A DNA stretch of 64,000 nt, taken from Setoptus koraiensis. Taxonomy: Eukaryota; Arthropoda. The position numbers and the translations under genes were made by a program. Shown here piece by piece: positions 44,545 to 55,928 of this stretch. Within the stretch, counting starts at the first letter, position 1, and every line of letters starts with the position of its first letter. The stretch lies in NCBI GenBank assembly GCA_048013815.1, contig CM106586.1, positions 16,864,001 to 16,928,000 on the forward strand. The letters are read 5' to 3'. The notes beneath the pieces were generated by a model. The model was given only the letters and a program-made list of their open reading frames with translations, was not told where the DNA came from and did no database searches.

Positions 44545-47178
44545 ACTTGAGTTGATATCACTGCTTCCTAATGGAGATAGAACAAACAACTTTTTTATGT
44601 CATCAAAGATAATCAAGCTCTTTGGTATGTGCAAGAAAAGTTCTTCATTACCCAATGAGGTCGACTCCGATTCACTTGCAGAGCTTTCACCAGACTTCTG
44701 TAAATCTTGGCACAATAATACTCTTGCTTTCATATCATTGACTAAAGCGACCAGATTCAGTCCAATATCACTGGACAGATTATCTAACTTGATTATATTG
44801 AGAGCGTCTGTCTTCATTTGTTGCAAGAATTTTGTGAGATGGACGAAAAATTTCTTCAAGAATTTAGATTGTATCTCATTTACGTTTGCCAAAATCGGAC
44901 TATCGAACATAGTAACCAATATAGAGACTATATCACATTCGTTTTCTTTTGCTCTGGACTTCTGAATCGCTGATTGACCCACTGTAGCGAACAGATCACT
45001 AGTAATAGAGTTAAGATTTTCATTGCTCGGCAGGGAATTGGATTGCTTCATTTTACCGAAAAGATTTAAATGTACGAAAGCAAATACTTTGACTGGTTCA
45101 ATTACTGTCTGAAGGCGATCACAAGACGCTAGGTCACTATCCCGATTCATAAAATCCATCCAGATGGGATCAATCTGCAAAGCCCATAGTTGGCTACCCT
45201 GATCAGAAGCATACTTCAGCATTTTTTGATTCCAGATAAATTGTGAATTGAGATCTTCTTTATCTTGAGACCACGAAAAAGTTGAATTGAGCCCGTCAGA
45301 CTTTTGACTTGCACCTTCCAAGAGGCCGATTGCATTAGATAAATTCTTCAACATATCCTTGTCATATATGGAATTAGTTATGATAAGCTTGCCGGCTCCG
45401 ATTAAGAGATTGCTAGGTTGACCAAATAAATCATAAAGTTCCGAATCAGCGGGCAAAGTGAGCTGTGGCATAAGCATCTCTATTATGCAATGAAGCTTGG
45501 GCGCATTAGTTTCTTCCGGAAACAGATCATTTAAACGCAGTAGAGCTCGCGAAAGATTTGCCTGGAATGAATTGAGGAATAGGACAGTCGGTGAATCGAA
45601 AAAAAGCTTTGACGGGGATAAGTGAACAAATGCTGCTGGATCGGGAGCATCTTCATATATCATCCTGCGAGTATTTTCTTCCGTTTTTGGGTAGTAGTAG
45701 AAGTAATCCAATTCTAGGTAGATAGCAGGCATGTCATTTGGCAGATGATATTCATTGTCCGTATGTATAAATTTTATGATACTGTTACCCCTGTGCGTCT
45801 TACTAGTAGTGACGCAATTAATGCAGTAGTCTTTTAAACGAACTAGAACGGTAAGGGATAGTAGTTGTTCATTTGTTGCCGTCGGAATCGTATCCGACCT
45901 AACGAGTCCATCTTTTTCTTCCATTTTCAAGTCTTTCTCTCGTTGTTTAAGGTCGAATTCTGCAAAATGACTATTCAACCACTGTCTACGACTGGAGGGC
46001 GATGGGTCGAACCAATTGTACCAATGCACTCTCTGTCCGATAGCTCTTGAGTAAGGGTAACAATCAACCTGAATATTGTCGAGCGTAGTTTGTAAAGCAC
46101 CCCCAGAAGTGCCATTTCCGGATTGAGCACCCAAGTTAGATGAATCCATGTCATCGTAGAGGTGTGCATCGATCTTCTCTATCGTAAGATGCAATGATGT
46201 TTCAAGAATATCGTAGCATAAAAACTTCTGTTCAATCAATGAAGCGTATGACATGTTTCCAGTCAAGAGAGGCTTGTTTGGCTGAGATGTGTGTAGCGGC
46301 GATAAATTAGGTTTGGCATGATTCGTGTAGTTGGACGTTGGTTGCGGTGTAGACTCAAAAATGTCATTTTTCTTACTGATGGGAGATCGCTTAATCAAGG
46401 CGAATATGTATTCTATAAATGACGTAGCTGTTATAAATTGCGCGAATGTTAGTACCCATAGTATGTCCTCGAATATAACGAGCAATCTGGCTGATTGAAC
46501 GGAACAATCCTCTAGTTTTCTTTTCAATGTAATTCGACATTGAGCGTGATTTGTTATCAATCTTAAGGGTGCTTGATTAGGATCAGTTAAACATTTGGCC
46601 TCTAGCCTCATAGTCTGCCATTCGATGACTTTGAATAATAATATCTGACCCCTAGTCGGCTCTTTGATCCTAGTCAAGGAAAGCTCTCCCTGCTTCCAAT
46701 TAGGACATCTACTCTCCAACAGAATCCTTGATAAGTTGAAGGTGGCGCCCATGATTTTGGACTTGAATGTTATGAGTACATTGTTAATTGTAACTGTCAT
46801 TCCATCTATAACCCTATCAGAAAATCCGTACTTTCCCGTTGGCTGTTGTCCTATAAAATCAGACAAACTAGAGTTGTTTACATCCCTGAATTCCTCGCAG
46901 ATCTCCATCTCCACCGCAACTTCATCTAGATTCATTTGAATCGGGACAGATTTCATCTTAGTCCATGAAATCTTTATTGTTAATTGATTGCAGGCAGCTT
47001 TATTGATTGTTAGCCATGTTGGAAATGACAGTAGGTCCACGAGAACTTTCTCTTCAAGCTCTAGATTGTACAATTCGCACGAACCTTTAAATGTACTCAA
47101 TTGCAGTTGCTCTGGAGCCAGATTCTTAAAAAATCTTGTTAGATGCTTGAGAATTTGAGCCTTAACAAAGGAGGCCAT
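44461..47178 (-). CDS. BLTP3 (UHRF1BP1L/SHIP164-like) bridge lipid-transfer protein, intronless
   Basis: Chorein-motif protein thought to move lipids between membranes at endosomal or Golgi-derived vesicle contacts. Single exon, 905 residues, ATG at 47,178. The first ~230 residues follow human UHRF1BP1L closely: QILKHLTRFFKNLAPEQLQL, LSFPTWLTINKA, ISWTKMKSVPI, GFSDRVIDGM, PNWKQGELSLTRI and PLRLITNHAQCRITLKR, ending in the LLVIFEDILWVLTFAQF helix. The last residues, SERERLLKEIDNLKKEN, form a short coiled coil, as in the vertebrate proteins. It is shorter than human forms (about 1,400 residues), mostly by loss of disordered loops. An AATAAA lies about 5 nt past the stop codon on the minus strand, so the 3' UTR may be extremely short. 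Convergent with the ADAM gene. Confidence 0.9.
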   Translation of the reverse strand: MASFVKAQILKHLTRFFKNLAPEQLQLSTFKGSCELYNLELEEKVLVDLLSFPTWLTINKAACNQLTIKISWTKMKSVPIQMNLDEVAVEMEICEEFRDVNNSSLSDFIGQQPTGKYGFSDRVIDGMTVTINNVLITFKSKIMGATFNLSRILLESRCPNWKQGELSLTRIKEPTRGQILLFKVIEWQTMRLEAKCLTDPNQAPLRLITNHAQCRITLKRKLEDCSVQSARLLVIFEDILWVLTFAQFITATSFIEYIFALIKRSPISKKNDIFESTPQPTSNYTNHAKPNLSPLHTSQPNKPLLTGNMSYASLIEQKFLCYDILETSLHLTIEKIDAHLYDDMDSSNLGAQSGNGTSGGALQTTLDNIQVDCYPYSRAIGQRVHWYNWFDPSPSSRRQWLNSHFAEFDLKQREKDLKMEEKDGLVRSDTIPTATNEQLLSLTVLVRLKDYCINCVTTSKTHRGNSIIKFIHTDNEYHLPNDMPAIYLELDYFYYYPKTEENTRRMIYEDAPDPAAFVHLSPSKLFFDSPTVLFLNSFQANLSRALLRLNDLFPEETNAPKLHCIIEMLMPQLTLPADSELYDLFGQPSNLLIGAGKLIITNSIYDKDMLKNLSNAIGLLEGASQKSDGLNSTFSWSQDKEDLNSQFIWNQKMLKYASDQGSQLWALQIDPIWMDFMNRDSDLASCDRLQTVIEPVKVFAFVHLNLFGKMKQSNSLPSNENLNSITSDLFATVGQSAIQKSRAKENECDIVSILVTMFDSPILANVNEIQSKFLKKFFVHLTKFLQQMKTDALNIIKLDNLSSDIGLNLVALVNDMKARVLLCQDLQKSGESSASESESTSLGNEELFLHIPKSLIIFDDIKKLFVLSPLGSSDINSSERERLLKEIDNLKKENSLLKEELCKRM

Positions 47179-49204
47179 GATGAATGGTTTGTTATAAGTA
47201 ATACTGAGCTAGTTTTGCTTGAAAGTTTCCTTGTTAAATGATCCTCTATGTGTTGAAAGACCTTCTAAGAAATTCTGGTTTTCATGATTGTTTTTCAATT
47301 GTTAAATGTGTTAATAACTAATATGGTGCAATAGTAATTTGGCAAAACAAAATCCTGCATAACGCTGACTCATGTTATGTTGAATCCACAAATTAATAAA
47401 ATACTTGAAGTTGACTGGAGCATAAATAATAAATAAGTACAGATAAACACAAATTCCTTGTTGACTAATAGAAAATTTATCCCGCTCTGTTTCCTGGTTA
47501 AGGTATCAAACATAAGTAATATAGAACAAATATATACATCAAAGATATATAGATCATAAACACGTGGTCAAAGCTATCAATCGACTGACGCATATGTGGC
47601 CAATAGTATTGCTGAGCTAAATTTAGATCCTCCGACAATAGATAGATCTTTGGGTAGATCGTTTCTTATCTGATTTCCTCGTCTGTCGCGATGTCTGCAA
47701 CATATGAATGCAATAGATTATTATCAATCAAATAAATGATCGGCACATCATATGATAAACGTACACAGACAGAGAAAAATTATTACTAACAGTAGTAGTA
47801 AAGTATTAGTATTGATTCCTCAGCTGTGTGTCACTTTGTTGTGCTTTGATATCTGTTTGTAACTATCGGTGGTAGTTTCTTGTTAATCTGCAGCCGTTGA
47901 TGCTAGCTGTCTATGTCGGTAATCTAGCTTACTGAGCGTGGCTTATGATATATCGTGATGTTAATGACGATAATAGTAATAATAGTAACAGTGATGTATA
48001 TTTGAACGAGTCACTTCAGTATAGTACAACAAACAAAGCTAACCTATCCTCTATTCTACGAGCTGTGAAAATAATATTGCTATGTCTTCTCCTTCTTCTT
48101 TACATTTATAAGCATATGTCTATTTATGTTATCGAGGGTAGTAATGTAATATTTGGCACCCCGACCTTCATAATAACTTATCCATTTAAAAATGTCGGCA
48201 TGGCGCTGGTTTATCATGTAACAATCCGCTTTCTTCTATGGTTTTCAGTCTAGATTTGGTTGGACCAAAAGAATTGCATGCGCGATATTTCGGCTTGTTT
48301 CAACAACATGTGTTGCGAATAAAACGCCAGCAGGTACACCGACAAGACTACAGCAGCAGTTGCAGTTGCAATAAATGATCTGCAGATAGGTAGGCAGTTA
48401 ACGGCCAGTCGACGTAGCGGCACCTCTGGTTGGTTCAGTTCATTAGCACAAACTGCCAACAACAAGCTTATCTGCAGATTATAATTGCAGCAAGCTCATA
48501 CTGATTTGTTTTGGTTCTACGTATGGCAAATTTCAATATTGTAACTTTGAACAACAACATATGTGATACAGTTAATGAAGGTTGTATTGTTATTTATTTT
48601 CAGTCGACAATATTATTATATCCTATGATAATTATTAGACATACACTATATTCTATTCAAATCCATGATACACGGTCATCACAGTATCTCACCATTATAA
48701 TCCAATTATGAGAAACAGTTCATATGAGCAGCCGCTAAGTTAATCCCTTTTGAAAAATAACTAGATGGGAAAGAAACCTTTTTATACGCCACTACTGTAC
48801 TTGTGATTAAGGCAACCAACCACTAACATCTTTACTATAACCTCGCACAAAGGTCCAATTACGAATTAAAGAGATTGCTGTTTATATAATCATTTATGAT
48901 TATGGAAGCACTAAGATAAAAATTCAGCACTAACATATATATATTATATTGACAAACAGAAAGACCCCAACAAAGAAACTGCCATCTACAGCCTTGGTTA
49001 GTCCAGTCTGTTGTTGTCGATATTCACCTAATGCACTCCGTTGATAGCTATTTGTTTTGCAAATAGTTCATTCACACTTGTTAGTTGTGCTATTTGAAGT
49101 GACCTCCGCAGATGTATAATAACAACACCATCCCAGTTAACAATAACTACTAGTGCCTGTCAATTTCACCAGGAGGCCAGAGCCAACATAATTAATTCGC
49201 AATC
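47179..49204. other. Divergent intergenic region BLTP3 / GRIPAP1
   Basis: About 2 kb between two start codons facing away from each other, so it holds both promoters. AT-rich, with many short A/T palindromes. Short open frames such as 47,945-48,253 are AT-rich and resemble nothing. Confidence 0.6.
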
Positions 49205-50854
49205 ATGAACCATCCAAATAATCAATCGAGCAATCGACTAAGCAATAGCGATTTCCAGTGCCTGCAGGATCAAATAGTTGATCTGAGAACAAAAAATTAT
49301 GAGCTAGCAGAAACGAACAAAAAACAATTGAACGACTTTGAAATAGCCAAAACAAAAATTGTACAATTGCAACAACAATTGGAAGAACAGGAACGTGATT
49401 TCCAAGTGACATCTAGTACATTGAGACAGGAAATTGATAACATTAGCAAAGAGAAAGATGATGATTACAAACCAAAATTTAAGAAATTGTCTCTCAAGAC
49501 CAAAGATCTACAGTCGAAATATGAGAAAACCATAGAAAAGGTGGCTAGTCTTGAGAAACAGAACCAAATTGCCGAACAAAAATCCAACGATTTGGAAATT
49601 GAGAACAATAATCTAAAAGAGTCATCGAGTACTCTTAAACTACAATTGGAGATGCTTCAAGAAGAACATCTCAAAGTTATCAGCAATTTAAATAGTGAGC
49701 ATAAGCGGGCATTAGACACGTTGAAAGAGCAACATTCTGAGGAAATAAAAAGCTTGAACGACAAATGTTCAAGTCTAGAAAGCGAGAACGATCTATTCAA
49801 AGGCGAGATTAAAACTTTCGATGAGAAAACTCATGCTCAGATAGAGGAGAGAAAAATACACGAGAAAAAGGGAATAAGATTAGTGAAAGAGTTGAAGAGG
49901 CAATTGATAGTGGAAAAGGGACGCGCCGAGATGTTTCAAAAAAGACTACAGGATCTTCTCAGCTCGAGTGTATCTGTCGGTGGTGATGTGGATCATAACC
50001 TTCTAGGAAATTCCAACATCTCAGAGAGTCACGCTGTTACCAATGTCACCGATACGAGTTCTGTGGGCTCTTGGAGTTTCATGCCGGGAAGAAATCAAAA
50101 TACTGTGACCAATTTGACTGAATCAGTGAGCTTATGTTCAATAGATTCAGAAGATAGAGAAACTGTACAAATATCCACTGATAATCTGTCGGAGCCATCA
50201 TCACCTCGCCGTGCCTCAACTTACTCATCAAAGCAAGGTTCGCCTCTGTCTGCGACAAACACCAGTATCATTCCAAACACTAACGCCGAACCACCAACAA
50301 AGGCTCCAGGTGCCTCAAACATGCTATTAGAAGATCAAGCTGCCTTAGTTGATCGGGTTACCAAACTTCAGCAAGAAAAGTGGATTCTAGAGGAGAAATT
50401 GAGCTATCTGGAGATGAGCAATTTTTCATTGCTAGAGGAATTGTCGAAAAAATCTGAATTAATAAAACACTATTGCATGAATCATGGAAGGACCAAGGCC
50501 CCTACATCTGTGCCAGGCAATCATATGCTGTCAACATCCACAGATCCCAACAACCAACACAACACGAAGCAAGCCATCAAATTATTTACTGCCTCTTTAC
50601 AGAATAATAAGCACACGAGTAGCAATAACAATTTGGATAAATTGAGTGTCAAGAAAGTTGTGGAGTTTATCAAAGATCGTAGCCTTACTGGTAATGATTT
50701 GGAGAATTTGCGAGAGGCCACAAGAAGAATGCAATTATTGTTAGAAGAAACACTAACGAAAAATCTTCACTTGCAAAGTAATCTTGATTTTGTTTCTGCG
50801 GAGTTGGAGGAAATCAAGTCAAAACATCAGGCGCCAGTCAAAATTGTTGAGTGA
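49205..50854 (+). CDS. GRIPAP1: GRIPAP1 / GRASP-1, GRIP1-associated coiled-coil protein, intronless
   Basis: Rab4-effector coiled-coil protein that in animals links early to recycling endosomes and AMPA-receptor recycling. Single exon, 549 residues, almost entirely coiled coil. Similarity to human GRIPAP1 is collinear at both ends. The start FQCLQDQIVDLRTKNYEL matches FQRMQAQLLELRTNNYQL. EKKGIRLVKELKRQL...RLQDLL matches EKKGSAALKDLKRQL...RLQDIL. TSSVGSWSF matches SSSISSFSY. LQQEKWILEEKLSYLE...ELSKKSELI matches TQQEKWMLEEKVKHLE...DLCRKSAII. LLLEETLTKNLHL matches MLEEQLTKNMHL near the C-terminus. It lacks much of the central coil of the 841-residue human protein. Convergent with the XK-related gene; only 248 bp separate the stop codons. 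Confidence 0.92.
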   Translation: MNHPNNQSSNRLSNSDFQCLQDQIVDLRTKNYELAETNKKQLNDFEIAKTKIVQLQQQLEEQERDFQVTSSTLRQEIDNISKEKDDDYKPKFKKLSLKTKDLQSKYEKTIEKVASLEKQNQIAEQKSNDLEIENNNLKESSSTLKLQLEMLQEEHLKVISNLNSEHKRALDTLKEQHSEEIKSLNDKCSSLESENDLFKGEIKTFDEKTHAQIEERKIHEKKGIRLVKELKRQLIVEKGRAEMFQKRLQDLLSSSVSVGGDVDHNLLGNSNISESHAVTNVTDTSSVGSWSFMPGRNQNTVTNLTESVSLCSIDSEDRETVQISTDNLSEPSSPRRASTYSSKQGSPLSATNTSIIPNTNAEPPTKAPGASNMLLEDQAALVDRVTKLQQEKWILEEKLSYLEMSNFSLLEELSKKSELIKHYCMNHGRTKAPTSVPGNHMLSTSTDPNNQHNTKQAIKLFTASLQNNKHTSSNNNLDKLSVKKVVEFIKDRSLTGNDLENLREATRRMQLLLEETLTKNLHLQSNLDFVSAELEEIKSKHQAPVKIVE

Positions 50855-51102
50855 GCGTTCATGAGGTGATAATTTTCAACGATACAATACTGCAATTATT
50901 TTTAATAGACCAAACAATCTGAGCATCGTATCGTTATAATTAATATTATTTAAGCAAATCTATAAATGCCTTGTTATGTAACCACTAGAAGAATTAAGTT
51001 ACTTTCACGATGTACGATGACTAACTTAATTTATTGAATACAATAAGTGATGAAAGTGTTTTTCTTCTATTTGGACTTAAATCTTTTTATTAACAACTTT
51101 CT

Positions 51103-53328
51103 CTAATTGTCGTCTGATTCGTCTTGTGATGTTTCTTGTTGATTGGCTAAACGCCTGAAGTCTGTTTGAGTAACGTCAGCCAGTTTGAATACTCGCGAAC
51201 AAAATTCATAATAAATGCCACTTGTTTCCGCCTCATTGACAACCATATCAAATCTGGCGAAATGATCAGTGAATTTCGGCTTGAAACCTATGTAACAGGA
51301 GAGAAATATAAATCCAACAATTGATGTAACAGCAACGATCGCTAAAAAGTACAAATGTCCATGTGGTTTGTTATCCGGTGATAAGCCTAGATAGAGTATT
51401 GAAACCAGTAGAAAGTTTTCAGCCATTATGATTGTCATATAAATGAATGGTCGATAGGCCATTCTGAGCTGAAACATGAAGGGCCAATAGAAAAGCGAGG
51501 GCAAACCAAATAGGGTCACTATCTGAGTTATTAATGTGACATGCTGGGCCCTGCTCCACGAATCAGTTCCACTTGTTGTGGTGGCCGGTTTAAAATCACT
51601 CGTTGGTGTATCTTTGTTGTCAACACTAGACTCGGCTTGTGTCTCTGGATCGTCCTTGTGTCTAAGCCATAGTTTTTCTTCATTATCGATGCCATTGTGA
51701 GAATTGATTGCTATACAATAAATCCAATAGGAAATACCTATAACGTGTACAGTCAACAATAGCAAAACGTAATAATGAAAATACAACGTAGACATGGCGA
51801 TTATAATGATTCTCGATGTAAATATCGAGCCCCATCCGATAACGGACAGCACCAACGAAAATGGGCCATCGTCCCGGCGTCGCACTGCAATCAATAATGA
51901 CCACACCACCAATAGTGAGACCATCAATTCGCTCATGATAATTAAATTTTCGCTCTTCGTCTCTCGTTGTTTCAATAAGTTGCTGGCATTCGTTATTTCG
52001 CTATCACTGGACAATTTAACCTCCTTGTGACTCAGCGCAATATGGCCCACTTGAATGAGCACGCCTAAGAAGCCCGCGTAAAAGTCTTCAAAGAATTCGA
52101 GGCCATCTGAGAAGCACGACAACTTGTTGACATCGACCTGTTCCTCTTGTCGCGGCGCTCGCCAGAAACAGCATCTTATTGACAGGAAACTGATTAAATC
52201 TACCTGTCTCTTGAGTTGCCAAAATACAAATAATGCACCATGGACCAGTTGAGCTAGGCCGCCCATGAGAAGACTCACTGTCTCCTTGTCAGGTAGATTC
52301 TCCAAATTTTCTATGCTGACAGCTTCTATGTGTTGTTCATGATTTACGGGCACAATTGCTAAATTTGATTTAGTTAAAACATTGGCCGCTGGTAAGGTTG
52401 GCGCCGGAGAAGGTGAATTTTGTTCGGGAAATGATTCACTCGACGTCAAAAATTCATCCTGTTCATCGTTGCCTGTCGCTTTGTTCGCTGAGGCCCCGTC
52501 AACTGGGCTGACGGGTGGCGATGGACACCGATTGATGATATTGTCTGGTGGTGTTATCGGTAGGGTGTTGCAAGTGTTGGCCGATTGTTCCGTCAAAAAT
52601 GCCAATTGTTTTGGTTCTACAAACACAATTGTTTGCATGTAACGACACACTCTGTATATTGTAAACACAAGCGTTGGCAAGCCTATTGAAGCTAATGATA
52701 GTAAAAATGAGTTTATGATTTGTTTCTGATGAAACATTTTAGTTGTCTCGTAATCTTCGTAGACTTTCCTAATAAATACGCACAATCTAAGCACAGTGAG
52801 AATGAGTAATCGCTGAAACCATGATCCAGACCAGAAATTGTCTCTAATATTTTCTTGTCTTCTGGGAATTATAACGTTAGTGTTAGACATATTGAAATCA
52901 TTTGATTGTGGCAAGGCTCTATCTATGGCCGACAGATCCATTGAGGCCGATTGTTTCATTGCCATGGGCAAAAAGTCACTCTTAAATCCGATTGGTGGCA
53001 GCGATTGAGCTGGTGGTGACACTGGTGAGCCGGGCCCCAAATCGAGATCGCCCCCAAATCCGCCCGTAGCGTTCTTGTAGTAAATGCTTGTGGTCATTTT
53101 TTGTTGTTCCTTTTGTTTGCCAGGTCTATTATCGGTGGCCGGCTGGGAGCTGGCCGACCCCTGCGCATCGTGACCGTTGGAATCGGATGGCGCCGATTGA
53201 GGTTCCTGGTTTTGAGCCGTCTGTTCGTCTGTGTCCTCTTTTGCATTATTGCGTTTATTTGTTAAATTGTTTATGGTGGTAATGGCCTTTGCAGTGAGCG
53301 TGCCGGCCTGATTTGAAATAAAGTCCAT
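51103..53328 (-). CDS. XK-related (XKR) multipass membrane protein, intronless
   Basis: 741 residues in one exon with about eight to ten membrane helices. XK-family features: WFQRLLILTVLRL, a first hydrophobic hairpin with IGLPTLVFTIYRVC, LMGGLAQLVHGALFVFWQ, then MVSLLVVWSLLIAVRRR and the downstream helix pair in the same order as XKR4/XKR6. RPFIYMTIIMAENFLLVSILYLG matches RYFLFYTLMFLENTALLSLWYL. Family members act as plasma-membrane phospholipid scramblases or their relatives; whether this one scrambles cannot be read from sequence. The first ~160 residues and the loop at about 245-330 are polar and low-complexity. I see no convincing caspase site of the XKR8 type. A minus-strand AATAAA lies about 13 nt after the stop codon. 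Confidence 0.85.
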   Translation of the reverse strand: MDFISNQAGTLTAKAITTINNLTNKRNNAKEDTDEQTAQNQEPQSAPSDSNGHDAQGSASSQPATDNRPGKQKEQQKMTTSIYYKNATGGFGGDLDLGPGSPVSPPAQSLPPIGFKSDFLPMAMKQSASMDLSAIDRALPQSNDFNMSNTNVIIPRRQENIRDNFWSGSWFQRLLILTVLRLCVFIRKVYEDYETTKMFHQKQIINSFLLSLASIGLPTLVFTIYRVCRYMQTIVFVEPKQLAFLTEQSANTCNTLPITPPDNIINRCPSPPVSPVDGASANKATGNDEQDEFLTSSESFPEQNSPSPAPTLPAANVLTKSNLAIVPVNHEQHIEAVSIENLENLPDKETVSLLMGGLAQLVHGALFVFWQLKRQVDLISFLSIRCCFWRAPRQEEQVDVNKLSCFSDGLEFFEDFYAGFLGVLIQVGHIALSHKEVKLSSDSEITNASNLLKQRETKSENLIIMSELMVSLLVVWSLLIAVRRRDDGPFSLVLSVIGWGSIFTSRIIIIAMSTLYFHYYVLLLLTVHVIGISYWIYCIAINSHNGIDNEEKLWLRHKDDPETQAESSVDNKDTPTSDFKPATTTSGTDSWSRAQHVTLITQIVTLFGLPSLFYWPFMFQLRMAYRPFIYMTIIMAENFLLVSILYLGLSPDNKPHGHLYFLAIVAVTSIVGFIFLSCYIGFKPKFTDHFARFDMVVNEAETSGIYYEFCSRVFKLADVTQTDFRRLANQQETSQDESDDN

Positions 53329-54692
53329 CTTGTTTGTTCACATGTGCTTACGAAATGCTTCAAGATTTATTCATCCAAGCTTGCTAATGTTAACAATTAA
53401 TAATCATTATGGTCGACATTCATTTGTGATTGAGGCTACCCAATTGTATGATACAATATATTAATACGAACTATAATATAATAATAATTGCAGTACTGTC
53501 GTCAATTGCAACGTCGTCTAACGCAGCATTTGAGTTTCTTTTGAGAGCAATTTTCGCTCTCGGGGACGTGTGGCTTGTGAGTGAGCTTGCGTCGGAGCCT
53601 TACCAAAGGTACGTTTCTTTTTTCTCGCAACAAGTTCTTCTTGATTGCTTCGCATGGCGTTCGTAAGACATCAAGCTCTAATGGAACGTGAACGAGTGTT
53701 GCAGTTGTTGTAGATGAAATTATGCCAAGCTGCCTGTGTCTACAGGTGCCTTCAAACAGAGATGAATGTGCGTCGCGTTGCGTTGATAATCAACATAATA
53801 GATCTCGCTTTCTCTCTACCCACTTGTTGCACTTGGCAGTCACACAAGAATCTTGATATCGGAAGCTAGTTGTCTAAAGATAGATCTAAAGTTGGAGATT
53901 TGAATAAGGCACAAATGTACACTCTGTTTATGTTGTGTTGCTGATGATGATGATGGAGCGATCATTTATCAAGAATTTATTTATTGCTATCTCATTACCG
54001 ATGCTGTTAGGCTGCTGGTACTGCTGCTGCCAGCACCACCAATATGCCGCTTATGGCTAGATTATCCAATTGAATGACACCATGGCAACTTGTAATTCCA
54101 AATTCTTATATCAAACGCTGGCAACAAAATATATTGACAAAGGCACTGGGATGGTTTGTGAAAACTCTCATTGTATCTCTGCCGCTTGTCTGTCTAATGC
54201 TGTTAACAAGCAACGAGTGGGCGACACACACTTATTGACTATTATGGCTGCTCTCTCGTTTTCCTACTCTGGGTATGTGTGTCTGTGTATGTTTATGTAA
54301 CGAAATGTTCAACGAAATTCACTCGAGCTTGATATAAAACTACATTTATAACAAAGCCAGCGTACGTTCGACGGAAGATCGACGAACCACTAATCTAGCC
54401 GAGCCAACTCACTGGCTACCTTTCCAGTATAGTGGCCGCGTATGACAATGTGCCAGAAGTTGGTGGAAACAACAACAATCGTATATTTAGTTCAATTCTT
54501 CTCGCTTGCCATGATGCAACTATTGTTGTAACAATGGCACACAGTTCATCATAATTAATTGATGATCTGCCATCAACAGTCTGCTGTTGCAATGAGTGCT
54601 CTGCTCTGTTGCGCTCATTTAATTTTAGCCTACAGTCTGCCTACTTATTGTTGTCGCCAATCATTATGTAATTTTTATATTACTTTTAGTTT
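53329..54692. other. Spacer upstream of the XK-related gene
   Basis: XKR promoter region plus the 3' flank of the mucin-like gene. AT-rich; I see no gene or notable repeat. Confidence 0.6.
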
Positions 54693-55430
54693 TTAGCTCT
54701 TTTTTCCAAGTAAAATATCATAATCGCTATCATCTAACAGAGATTTGGCATTTCCTTGAGACAGTGAAAAGGGAAAAGTTTTCGCGGAGGCTATATCTCT
54801 GAAATTAGACGACATTTCAGAACTTGCTGTCGCAACATTGATCCTGGTGAGGCCATGTCCGCTTAAATCATGCCGTTTTTTTGTTCTCAATTTAGCATCT
54901 AAAACGCTCCGTGTTGTCGAGGCACTTCTTAGGGCGGTCAGATTCCTACTACTAGACGAACTTTCATTAATATTCATCAGATGTTCTCTATTGACATCTG
55001 ATCGTTTTATATAACAACCCACCAGCAGGCCTATAACAATCAATACAAGTAAAATAAATATGAATATTCCGAGGATCACCGTGGGAGTGAAAGTTGTTTT
55101 TCCCCCATGAATTATACCACTTGATTTCACCGTAGTGGTGGATACAACCTGGGTCGTAGTAGTTGTTGCATTGGAGCCCCGTGTTGTATTGAAGCTTTCT
55201 GTTGTGGACGTATAATTTACTAGTGAAGTTGTTGGTCTAACTGGTCTTGGCGTACTAGAACTACCAGTCTCTAATCTCACTTCTGGAGGGATATGATTGG
55301 TTGACAGATCTGCATGCGAGTCTACTACTGTGAAACAACAGCTTATAATAACAATTGAGATAAATATAGCGATTGGAACAAATGTAAAATCGCGATTGAC
55401 TTTTTGGTTCGTCTTGTCACTCACTATCAT
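54693..55430 (-). CDS. Mucin-like type I membrane protein, unrecognised
   Basis: 245 residues, one exon. A signal peptide or N-terminal hydrophobic segment (about 17-35) is followed by a Ser/Thr-rich ectodomain with N-glycosylation sequons (NYTS, NTTR, NATT) and runs of threonine, suggesting heavy O-glycosylation. One strong transmembrane helix follows (VILGIFIFILLVLIVIGLLV, about 115-135), then a ~105-residue cytoplasmic tail rich in Ser and basic residues. The tail ends in DSDYDILLGKKS, which contains both a YxxL-type signal and an acidic dileucine motif (DYDILL), so clathrin-dependent endocytosis or lysosomal targeting is plausible. I do not recognise the family. It sits tandem to and downstream of the IMPDH gene. 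Confidence 0.65.
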   Translation of the reverse strand: MIVSDKTNQKVNRDFTFVPIAIFISIVIISCCFTVVDSHADLSTNHIPPEVRLETGSSSTPRPVRPTTSLVNYTSTTESFNTTRGSNATTTTTQVVSTTTVKSSGIIHGGKTTFTPTVILGIFIFILLVLIVIGLLVGCYIKRSDVNREHLMNINESSSSSRNLTALRSASTTRSVLDAKLRTKKRHDLSGHGLTRINVATASSEMSSNFRDIASAKTFPFSLSQGNAKSLLDDSDYDILLGKKS

Positions 55431-55928
55431 GTTCGCTTCAATTACCAGCTCATCTAATCGTCTATCCTTGATGTTTCATGGAAAATTGATTCACAATCTC
55501 ATTGATATTGCCATTTGCGTGTCGTCTGTTCGTTGTACATTTATTAGTACAAAACAGCGATATTTGTATTAGTTCACTGGCGAGTCTCGCGCTTACAAAT
55601 TTCCAAATCAAGTTAACAACAACGTTTCGACATTCACAACGAGAATTTGTTTTCAAACCGAGCTTTATGTTTTTATTGTGCAAGATATCTTTTATTGTAT
55701 GTAGATATTTGTCATACAGTGTTACTCATGAATGCATACAATGATATTCTGTTTTAGGTAAAGGATGAATCAATGAAGGTTTCCTTCCTGAGAGCAAGAA
55801 AGAATAGAACAAGATGGAGTTAAATGACATTTTGAAACACGAACAATGCCGATACGATTGGCTGTAGAAATTCTCTTAGTATATGGGGACAATTTGTATG
55901 TTTTGAATATAACAAGTGGACAGAATGG
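55431..55928. other. Short spacer downstream of IMPDH
   Basis: IMPDH 3' flank and the mucin-like gene promoter. A minus-strand AATAAA at about 55,673 is a possible IMPDH poly(A) signal. Nothing else seen. Confidence 0.5.
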
